From Pelagophyceae sp. CCMP2097 (Eukaryota; Sar; Pelagophyceae), in the NCBI GenBank assembly GCA_026770575.1, contig MU657189.1, positions 461,610 through 471,766 of the forward strand: a stretch of DNA of 10,157 nt, written 5' to 3'. The translations under genes were made by a program, and so were the position numbers. The notes under the pieces are model-generated. The model was not told the origin of the DNA. It searched no databases and saw only the letters and a program-made list of their open reading frames with translations. Positions 1-7,200 of the stretch are shown here, in pieces. Position 1 is the first letter of the stretch. Every line of letters starts with the position of its first letter.

Positions 1-437
1 GACGACGCGCCAAGGTGCGGCGCGGGGAAGACGACGTTTTTACTTGAAGTCCCGCCGGTGCACTCGTACACCTCCTGGCCTTCCACGAACGCGGTCTGCT
101 TCAGTCCCTCCCGAAACTGGACGTAGACCATGTCCTTCTTCGCCGTCGCCTTCTGGGTAAAGGCACCGTGCACGACGTTGCTTGGAATAGACTTTCCCGC
201 GTCCTCCTCGCACGACTCCTCGCACGACTCGTCGTAACCCTCCGTGTCGTGCGCCGCATTTCCCTCTTCATCCGAAAGCCACCGATCAAAGCGCCCGGCG
301 TCCTCCGCGCGCGCGCCGCAGCCGCCCGACCGGCCGCCGCCCTTCTCGAAGGAGCAGCCGCCGTCGAAAGAGCCGCCGCCGCGTCCGCTGCCCGTCGACA
401 AATTGCCGCCGCTTTCCGAACGCGAGCGGCTGGCCAT
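1..437 (-). CDS. 5' part of an acidic Gly/Ser-rich hypothetical protein, cut by the left window edge
   Basis: Read on the minus strand, an ATG at 437-435 opens a frame with no stop down to base 1: about 145 codons, so the gene is partial. I do not recognise it. The first ~45 residues are low-complexity Gly/Ser/Arg with scattered Cys (starts MASRSRSESGG). Next comes an acidic stretch containing a tandem DESCEESCEED duplication. The last ~55 residues look more ordered (for example KKDMVYVQFREGLKQ, then VEGQEVYECTGG) and may begin a folded domain. The first codons are GC-rich in the third position, as in the neighbouring genes. A CACGTG palindrome lies at 441-446, just before the ATG. The gene is divergent from the OTU gene, with 319 bp between the start codons. 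An intron or a different start cannot be excluded. That it is coding is likely; its function is unknown. Confidence 0.6.
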   Translation of the reverse strand, partial: MASRSRSESGGNLSTGSGRGGGSFDGGCSFEKGGGRSGGCGARAEDAGRFDRWLSDEEGNAAHDTEGYDESCEESCEEDAGKSIPSNVVHGAFTQKATAKKDMVYVQFREGLKQTAFVEGQEVYECTGGTSSKNVVFPAPHLGAS

Positions 438-511
438 GATCACGTGTTCGCGCCCTGGTGGCACCTGGAGCTTCAAAGTCCGGGTCGTCGGCGCCGCTAA
501 GAGGCGCTCCG

Positions 512-560
512 CCGATACTTGGGCCAAAAGCCGATACTTGGGCCAAAAGCCGGTATTTGT
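512..560. repeat. 19-bp tandem repeat, two exact copies plus a degenerate third
   Basis: The unit CCGATACTTGGGCCAAAAG occurs exactly at 512-530 and 531-549, followed by a degraded start of a third copy (CCGGTATTTG). The 11-mer GCCGATACTTG (511-521) recurs as its exact reverse complement at 578-588, so a hairpin or a pair of inverted binding sites is possible. It sits in the middle of a divergent promoter region. Confidence 0.85.
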
Positions 561-646
561 GCCGATAGTCGATAGTTCAAGTATCGGCCCCATTCATTTT
601 ACCCGGAAAGTGCTGTACAACTTTGAATTGTGCTGAAGCCCTCTAA

Positions 647-690
647 TGTCTGTCTGTCTGTCTGTTTGTTTGTCCGTCTGTCCGTCGCCG
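647..690. repeat. TGTC tetranucleotide microsatellite, decaying to TGTT/TGTCCGTC
   Basis: Four perfect TGTC units from 647 are followed by TGTT TGTT TGTC CGTC TGTC CGTC. It lies about 70-110 bp before the OTU start codon, so probably in the promoter or 5' UTR. Confidence 0.85.
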
Positions 691-756
691 GGTCCATCCG
701 TGAAGTTCCGTCTACTTTGGGCGGCGCGCGGTCCGTCGGCTCACGGGTGAAAGGAC

Positions 757-2054
757 ATGCAGGCGATCCTAGACGACGATCGCGCGCTCGAGGAGGATCC
801 CTCACTCGCTCGCCGGCGCGAGCGCGACGACGACCCCGGCTTCGAAGAGTCGAAAGGCGACGACGACGATCGCGCGCTCGACGAGGAGCCCTCGCCAGAG
901 CGCGCGCGGCTGGTCGAGCGCCTGGTGGACTATAGCCTCGTGGAGCACGCCGTCGACCCGGACGGCAATTGCCAATTTCGCGCGCTGGCCCAACGCCTCT
1001 TCGGCAACCAGGAACTCCACGCCGTCGTCCGCGCCGCCGTCGTCAAGCAACTCCGCGCCGCCTCGGACGCCTATTGCGGCTTTGTGCACGAGGACTACGA
1101 GGCGTACGCGTGCAGGATGGCCCAGGCGCGCGAGTGGGGCGACCACGTCACGCTCCAGGCCGCGGCCGACGCGTACGGAGTCAAGATCACGGTCGTGACG
1201 AGCTACGCCGAGAAAAGCTTCATCCAGGTCAAACCCACGCTCGACGCCGGCGCCAACGGGTGCGCCTCTCCGACGGCCCCGTCCCTGCTGACGGCACACT
1301 GGCGCCCGTAGGACCATTTGGCTGGCTTTCTGGGCCGAGACGCACTACTCGAGCATCGACGGCTGCGGCGCACAGCCATCGTACAAGTTTATGCTCTGCA
1401 ACGGAAGGGCATTGGGCGGGTTGAAGCCTCATTGGCCGGAGTTTCAATGTCCGAGGCTGTGGAAGCCGCTGCTTGACACGCGTCGTGTCCTCCGGCAGCT
1501 TGCGCGGCTGAATTTTGAGGAGCAGCGGAGGTGCTCGCTGCGAGACTCGGAGGCCTGCGCCGCCCGGGAGCGCGCGCGCATCGCCGAGCTGCGCGACATC
1601 TTCGCGCGAAGCCTTCCGCCGGTGAGATCCTCGAGGAGCGGAGCGACGGGGGGTGGGGGTCCGGGGGTTTCCTTCCGTCCGAGGGACCGTCCAAACGACT
1701 ATCCAAACGACCGTCCGAGAGACCATCCAACGGGGGGTGGGGGTCCGGGGGTTTCCTTCCGTCCGAGGGACCGTCCAAACGACTATCCAAACGACGGGAA
1801 AGGAAATTACGAGAAAACCCAAGAAAGACAGATTCCTTGTTTCCCACCGACTGCAGGACTGGAGCCCTCGAAGGCGAGACTGCGACGGCCTCTGCGCTCC
1901 GACGCACGGCCCTCTCCTCCGCGCCCTCCAACAACAAAATGACCCTTTTTCCAGCCGACCCTCCTGGAGCGCACCCCCGTCCGAAATGCGCAAAAGTCCG
2001 GAGGTGGCGTGGGTTCAAACCGATCAAATTGTAAAATTGCGGGCGTGTGCCTAG
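757..2054 (+). CDS. OTU-family cysteine protease (probable deubiquitinase), spliced
   Basis: Predicted join(757..1259,1312..1621,1857..2054), 336 aa; only the first two exons are well supported. OTU proteases cleave ubiquitin from proteins. Residues 1-60 are acidic, with an internal duplication (DDDRALEEDPS / DDDDRALDEEPS). The OTU fold starts at VDPDGNCQFRAL, with Asp69 and the catalytic Cys72. LHAVVRAAVVKQL and the family signature EWGDHVTLQAAAD follow. The second motif, FWAETHYSSID with catalytic His179, is in a different frame and is restored by removing a 52-nt intron at 1260-1311. The arrangement and motifs match the plant OTU9-12-type group (established family pattern). After the fold comes an Arg/Glu-rich helical stretch to residue 271. 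The last 65 codons depend on a second intron (1622-1856); without it the frame stops at 1942. The gene is intact at the active site, so it is probably functional. Confidence 0.82.
1260..1311 (+). other. 52-nt spliceosomal intron in the OTU gene
   Basis: It starts GTGCGC and ends CCCGTAG, with a CTGAC branch-point-like motif at 1288-1292, about 20 nt before the acceptor. Its length is 3n+1, and removing it joins GG|G (Gly168) so that ...DAGANG runs into TIWLAFWAETHYSSI, the expected His motif of the OTU fold. Without splicing the frame hits TAG at 1309-1311 before the catalytic His. Confidence 0.85.
1622..1856 (+). other. Probable 235-nt intron in the OTU gene, carrying an 84-bp tandem repeat
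   Basis: The donor is G|GTGAGA at 1622. The acceptor is the strong pyrimidine-rich TTTCCCACCGACTGCAG ending at 1856. Splicing is phase 0 and moves to a frame open to TAG at 2052-2054. The alternative is translation straight through to a stop at 1942, in which case the 84-bp repeat encodes two copies of a 28-residue Gly/Pro/Arg unit. I favour the intron because the splice signals are good and the repeat resembles other intronic satellite DNA in this window. Confidence 0.55.
1646..1795. repeat. Direct repeat, 66 bp identical copies at 84-bp period
   Basis: Bases 1646-1711 and 1730-1795 are identical over 66 bp. Each copy starts with a G-rich block (G6-T-G5-TCC-G5) and continues with GAGGGACCGTCCAAACGAC and shorter ATCCAAACGAC/ACCGTCC sub-repeats. 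The motif AGGGACCGTCCA is also found in the minisatellite intron at about 5517 and 6331. Confidence 0.95.
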
Positions 2055-3711
2055 CAGGAGACCTTGCAGTAGCCGTAGACGGAGCCGAAGAGGAGCGAAC
2101 GACGGTTGGTGGGATCGTTGGCGCAGCAGACGAAGCCTTCCGGGCACTCGTCCGACTGTGTGCAGACGAGCGTCGTCGGCGCTTGCGACGGCGCCGGAGT
2201 GGAAGAGGGCGCGCTCGTCAGCGTCGGCATGAAAGACGGCGCCACGGAGCCCGACGGCGCCAAAGTTGGGGCAAACGTCTCCGTCACGACTAGAGTGACC
2301 AAAACCTCCGTCTCGTCGAGGACGTCTAAAAGCTCGGAGAGGTCGGTGAGGCGCCGGGCGCCGCTGGAAAAGTAGCGCGCGCTGATTTCGAGCTCGTTCG
2401 CACGGAAGTAGGCCATCGTTTCGTCGTACGATTCGCACGTCGAGGGGTCGATCTTCGCCGCGATCTTGGTGTTCCACTGCGTGCGCTCGAGCACGGCGCC
2501 TTTCTGGAAGAGCGTGCTAATCTTGAGCTCCGCCTTTGCCATGGTGTCGATCAAAGACGTGCGCACGACAATCTCGTTCGGGAGCATCTCAATCGTGGTG
2601 AAGATCTCGACGTAAGTGCCGCCCGCGGGCACGGAGTACGTCACGACGGCGTCGGGCGCCGCCCTCGAGGAAAAGCCGCCCTCGAGGTAGGAGAGCGAGA
2701 TGAAGGGTGACTCGACCAAGTACGACTCCGTCACCTCCTCATCAACAACCAGCGAGTAGGCGGTGTCCAGGCAGAAGCCGGACGTGAAGCGCGCCGCGGC
2801 ATCGTCGGAGAAGAGTTCCGGGAAGGAGACGACGAACAAAGTCTGCACGAGCGAGACGTCGATGGACGGCGCGGGCGACGGCACGTGCGTCGGCTTCGGC
2901 GACGGCGCCAACGTCGGCGCCAGCGTCGGCTCCAGCGTCGGCGACCCCGTGGGCGTGCGCGAAAAGGCGCCCGTCTCGTCTAAGCAAAAAGTGAATTCCG
3001 TGCCGAAGAACGCCACCGTATCCGCCGAAGTCTGAATCTTCACAAAGCGGTCCTCCGACGGCATTGCCGTCGTAGAAATCTTCAAGCACGCCGCGGGCAG
3101 GCAGATGGGCATGTAGTACGAAATGTCGGAGAATTCGAAGATGGTGAGCTCTGACGATTCTTCCACGACGGAAATCGTCGCCACCGTACTCGCTTCCCAC
3201 GGGTTATCCAACGGGCCAAAGAACAATTTGGCGAAGATCTCGCCTTCGCTGCAGCCCTTGGTCGGGAACGACGTCGGCGACGCGGACGTCGGCGCCTCCG
3301 TGGCCTAGAAGCGACGCATCGTCCGACGGTGGCGGTGCCTCGGCGCGCCTGCCCCGGGCTCAAAGATGCGACGCCCGGCGCCCCCGAGGCGGAGCGGCGC
3401 CGCGTCCTCACCACGGGAATCGAGGCCATGGAGTACGACATGGAGTAGGAGAAGCCAAAGGAGAAGCCCGGCTGCTGCTCCACGTCCCCAAAGTTGTACG
3501 ACCCCGTCAAGCGCCGCAGCTGGTAGAGCGGGTCCCACTCCTCGAGCACGCTGGCGTCGCGGCGGAGCTCGCGCTCGAGCTCCGCGATCAGCGACTCGGA
3601 GACGCCGAGATCCGACGAGCCGGCGGCCGCGCCGAACATGAGGTCACCGCCCATGTCGGCATGGGCCGCCGACGCCAGGAACGCCGCACACGCCAACGCA
3701 GCCTTGGCCAT
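2051..3711 (-). CDS. Secreted or cell-surface protein with PT-rich linkers and a Cys-rich C-terminus
   Basis: Predicted complement(join(2051..3304,3412..3711)), 517 aa, read from an ATG at 3711-3709. Residues 1-18 (MAKAALACAAFLASAAHA) form a clear signal peptide. An LRRLTGSYNFGD segment and FSFGFSYSMSYSM follow, then a PTSASPTSFPT linker at the exon junction. Next is a β-rich domain (~116-215) beginning KGCSEGEIFAKL, a PT/PS linker (~217-246), and a second larger domain (~247-440). A final PT/PS linker precedes a six-Cys tail (VCTQSDECPEGFVCC...YCKVSC) that could form a small disulfide knot. No transmembrane segment or GPI-type tail is evident, so secretion or wall association is inferred. 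PT-linked modular surface proteins are typical of stramenopiles; I cannot name the two domains. Its stop codon shares the CTAG at 2051-2054 with the predicted OTU stop on the other strand. Confidence 0.85.
3305..3411 (-). other. 107-nt intron in the secreted-protein gene
   Basis: On the minus strand the donor is GTG|GTGAGG (intron from 3411) and the acceptor is CTTCTAG|GCC (intron ends at 3305). Splicing is phase 0, after exactly 100 codons. It joins SMASIPV to ATEAPTSASPTSFPT, giving a continuous linker in the same frame as the long downstream exon. Read without splicing, the signal-peptide exon runs into an Arg-rich, GC-driven sequence in another frame. Confidence 0.85.
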
Positions 3712-4255
3712 TGTACCTAAATTAGGCCTCGTCTCAACGCCGCCCGACGTCGTTCCGCGAGGAAAGTTCCAGGTGCGCGGCCGCGGCGGCGGGCCGCCCC
3801 GCCCCCTTGCCTCGGCCGCGCGGGGGTGGGTCCGCCGCCGCCGCCGCGGGGCCAGGCCGTGGGGCTCACCTGTGTCAAAATATTTTTTGAGCCTCAAAGT
3901 TTTGTGGTGAAAAATTAATGTGTGTCTCCAACGGCCTCTTAGGGGCAACGTTCGCCTTCTTTTGGCCAATTCCGCCCCCCATAACCCCAAAAGATTTTCA
4001 ACTTTTCGGCTGTTTCGTTTTTAATGCACAACGACCCTGGGGACCGTTGGCGCGGGCGCGGTGCCGCGCGGAGTTCGACCGCCGGGCCGGCGGCTTTGGG
4101 CCCCGGTCGCGGGCGGTCTGGGCCCGCCTTTGCGCCTTTGCAAAATTTAGCGATAATGCGGTGAGAGAGAGAGAAAAAAAGAGAGACGCTCGTGCAGTTT
4201 CGTGCGCACGGCGGCGCTGCAGGCCCTTGCTCGGGGCCCGCCGCCAAAAGGCCCC
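3712..4255. promoter_or_regulatory. Divergent intergenic region between secreted-protein and coiled-coil/LRR genes
   Basis: About 544 bp separate the two start codons. It holds the probable leader intron of the minus gene, an AT-rich island at 3876-3920 (likely the core of the minus-strand promoter or 5' UTR), a CCAAT box at 3966-3970, and a purine-only GA/A tract at about 4163-4186 some 70 bp before the plus-strand ATG. No coding region is supported. Confidence 0.5.
3717..3869 (-). other. Possible 153-nt 5' UTR intron of the secreted-protein gene
   Basis: On the minus strand a near-perfect donor, ACACAG|GTGAGC, lies at 3869. A TTTAG|GT acceptor at 3717 sits five bases before the ATG. The intervening DNA is extremely GC-rich (GGC/CCG runs) and encodes nothing sensible. 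Leader introns ending just before the start codon are common in eukaryotes; the call rests only on the two splice signals. Confidence 0.45.
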
Positions 4256-7200
4256 ATGGCGCAGCAGCCCAAGACGATGGGCGAGCTCCGGCTCGCGCGC
4301 GAGACGCGCGCCTCGGACGCGCTGTGAGTGGCGCCGTGCGGGGCGCGTCCTTTCGCAGGTCGACCCGTCGTGTGCGTCGGGGCCTTTCTCGAGCGCGTCG
4401 ACGCAGGTCGATGAAGGACGAGCAGCTGCGGATCCTGAACACGCAAAACGCGCAGCTGCTCTCCTCTTTGAACGGCGTCGAGGAGGACTGCAACGCCTTG
4501 CAGCTGGAGAAGCTGGCCGTGGAGGCGGAGAACCGGTCTTTGCGTTCGGAGCACTTTACGGCGCAGTCTGAAGCAAGAGCGGCGCGCGCGGAAGCGTCGG
4601 CGGCGTCGGCGCTGTCGGTGGACAAGGACAAGCAGCTGCGCATTTTAACTGACCAGAATTCCGAGCTTTTAAGGCTGCTGGAGACTGAAGAGTCGCAGAC
4701 GGCTCGTTTAGCGGCGGAGAATTCTGCGTTTCGAGGGGAGATGGACATGTTCAAGGCGAAATACGCAACTTTGTTGACCACCGCCAAGGCGCACGAGGAT
4801 TTGGCCACCCAAGCGGCGAGGGAGGGCCAGCTCCGGGCGGGTGAGGTCCGGTTGTTAAGGACGGAGGTGGAGCAGCTCACTACTTCGAATTCGGAATTAA
4901 AATTGAAGACTCAGGTCGAGTTGGAAACGCTGCAGGAGCAACTTCGAGTCCGCAAGGGGAAACAATATCAGCTCCTGGAAAAGCTCCAGGCCAGCGAGGC
5001 GGCCCAGGCGAGGGCGGACGACCAAGCCGCGGGTGAGCGTGTTTTTGGGGATCGGGGGGCCCTTTGCCTCCGTTTGTCCGAAGACGCTCCCCGAGGTATG
5101 GAGGACAAACTTCGGCAGCTGCACGCCAAGGGCTTCGAGCTGGACACGATGCTGCAGGTGGAAGTTTCGACGAGACGTGCGGGGGATGAGGCCGTGAGGC
5201 AGCTGACTGCTGACGTTGGTAATATCTCCGCCGAAGCTCGCGAGCTGCGTTCCGCCGCGAACCGCGCAGAGTCGGAGCGCGCGAGGATGGAGGCCGAGGC
5301 GCGGGATTCGGGGGAGCAGCTTCGCGAGATGGCGGAGAAGGTCTTTCAGCTCCTGGAAAGGCTCAAGCTCGCTGAACTGGGCAAGACGCGCGCCATGGAA
5401 GAGTCTTTTGCCGGCGTCTTTTTGGCAGAGGCCTTGGAGAGGCTTTGGAGATGCTTTGGAGACGCGCAGACGGGGCCATGCTGGAGTGGCGAGCAGACGC
5501 CCCAGAGGGACTGTCGAGAGGGACCGTCCAGTGGAGCTCTTCAGAGGGGCCTTGCAGAGGGGTCGTCCAGAAGGGCTGTCCAGCGAGGCTGTGTCGAGGG
5601 AGGTTCCGTTGGCAACTCGGCGGTCGGGTTTGCTGGGATGGCCGCACCGACAGCACCGACGCTCCGCGGGCCCGGGCAGGGCTGGAGACGGTCTTGGAGG
5701 CCGTCTCCGTACTCTCTCTCTCCCCTGGGCCCAGCATCCAGGGGGGCAAGGGCCATCGATGATCTTGGAGACGATCGACGGCCCCGGAGACGGGGCCGAA
5801 GACGGTCCTCTGAGACGGGCGCGGAGGCGGTTTGGAGACGGGCTCCAAGGCGGGCCCGGAGACGGTCCGATGCCTTCGTCGAGGGGCAGGGAGACAAGCC
5901 CGGAGACGGTCCGATGCGTCCGTCGACGATTCGGAGACTGCCCCGGAGACGATGCCTCTGCTGTCCCGAGACGGGCCGTCGAGGGTCCGCAGCATGGCCC
6001 CGGCGACAGTCCGGAGGCGAGCCTCGGCGACGGTCCTGGAAGCGGGTCTGGAAGCAGTTCCAGAGCCGCCCCTCTCGACGCTTTCGGCCCTGGAGGCGGT
6101 CCGTCGACGGGCCGGGAGACGGTCCCGGAAGCGGTCCGGAGACGGGCCCGGAGACGGGCCCGGAGACGGTCCTCTGCGGTCGTCGAGGGTCCCGTCGAGG
6201 GTTTTCTGCCGCCGTCGACGGCCCAGAGAAGGGCCCGTCGAGAGGGACCATTCAAAGGCCCCGTCCAGAGGGATCGCCCAGAGAGACTGTCCAGAGAGAC
6301 CATCTCGAGGAACTGTCTAGAGGGGTCCAGAGGGACCGTCCAGTGTGACTCTTCAGAGGGACCTTGCAGAGGGCCCGTCCAAAAAGACCGTTCAGAGGGA
6401 CTGTACGGAGGGGTCCAGAGGGACCTTTTAGAGAGGCCGTCAGGGACCTTGCAGAGGGGCCATCCAGAGGGGCCGTCCAGAGGGGCCGTCCAGAGGGGCC
6501 ATCCAGAGGGGCCGTCCAGAGGGGCCGTCCAGAGGGGCCGTGTAAAGAGAGACTTTCCGGTGGGGCCGTTCAGAGGGGCCGTGTAAAGAGAGACGGTGGG
6601 ACCATTCAAAGGCCCCGTCCAGAGGGGCCGTCCAGTGGGGCTCTTCTGAGGGACCTTGCAGAGGGGCCTTGCAGAGGGTCGGTCCAGAATGGCCCGAAGA
6701 CGGTCATCCAAGAACCCATCCAAGAACCCATCCAAGACTCCATCCAAGGCCCCATCCAAGGCCCCGAAGACGGTCCTCTGAGACGGTCCCGGGGGCGGTC
6801 TTTTCTTCGGCCCCAGAGTGGCGCGTCTCCGGGCGTGTGTCCTTAGGCGCGTCTCCTTAGGCTGTCGAAGAAAGAAATCGAAAGCCTGGCCATGGCGAAG
6901 AAGAACGCTCGCTTATTGAAAGAGGCGACCAAGGAGGGCCGGGCGCGGGTCAAGGCCGAGCTGGATAGGAAAGTTCTTCAGGACCAATTGCGCGGTCTGA
7001 AGAAACACAACTCGTTGCTCGCGACTCGTTGTCGAGAAGAGGTCAAACACAAACTTGCCTTGGCAGAAGAGAAGACGCGCGTCGGCGAGAAGCTGAAGAC
7101 GATGGGTGGGCGGTTGGCCTTCTTGCTGAATAAGATGCAAGCAGACGAGGAGGCGAGAGTCGTTCGTACCGAGGAGCTCCGAGCGACAGAAGCGCGACTG

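Larger units (their letters stand above)
438..756. promoter_or_regulatory. Divergent intergenic region between the left-edge gene and the OTU gene
   Basis: This 319-bp stretch separates two divergent start codons and so should hold both promoters. I see no convincing TATA box. It contains a CACGTG palindrome (441-446), a two-and-a-half copy 19-bp repeat with an inverted partner (512-588), and a TGTC-rich microsatellite (647-690). No coding region is supported here. Confidence 0.5.
5403..6860 (+). other. About 1.46-kb intron 3, largely composed of minisatellite DNA
   Basis: The exon ends at ...KTRAMEE and the next resumes at LSKKEIESLAMAKKN. Splicing GA|GTCTTTT (5403) to CTCCTTAG|G (6860) gives Glu at the junction and an unbroken coiled coil. 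A second compatible pair exists: donor GGC|GTCTTTT at 5416 with acceptor CCTTAG at 6846, which would add a few residues. The donors are weak matches to consensus. The interior has Arg/Gly/Pro-rich translations in all frames, with none of the coil's character. Length is about 14-29 times that of this gene's other introns. Confidence 0.75.

Noticed and set aside
168..636. Plus-strand open frames of 110 and 130 codons at the left end
   Set aside because: They are low-complexity Ala/Arg/Pro frames opposite a better minus-strand frame that is open to the window edge.
802..1317. 171-codon open frame antisense to the OTU gene
   Set aside because: It mirrors a GC-rich coding exon on the other strand, which carries clear OTU motifs.
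2742..3200. 152-codon frame overlapping the secreted-protein gene on the same strand
   Set aside because: It is an out-of-frame reading (Ala/Arg/His/Gly-rich) of the PT-linked protein's exon.
5403..6348. Plus-strand continuation of the coiled-coil frame into the repeats (718-codon open frame), plus the 456-codon frame overlapping it
   Set aside because: After ~5402 the translation switches abruptly from coiled coil to Arg/Gly/Pro/Asp repeat, and the coil resumes at 6861; the stretch fits an intron better.
4897..6759. 620-codon open frame on the minus strand
   Set aside because: It lies antisense to coiled-coil exons and the minisatellite intron. Its Pro/Ser/Gly/Leu repeats simply reflect a stop-free 12-13-nt repeat and high GC.
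5690..6790. CRISPR array
   Set aside because: Units are 12-13 nt, adjacent and degenerate, with no constant-length unique spacers and no cas genes; the surroundings are eukaryotic.
6364..6846. 160-codon Arg/Gly/Gln-rich open frame
   Set aside because: It is made of the 13-nt minisatellite; the same region is open in other frames as well.
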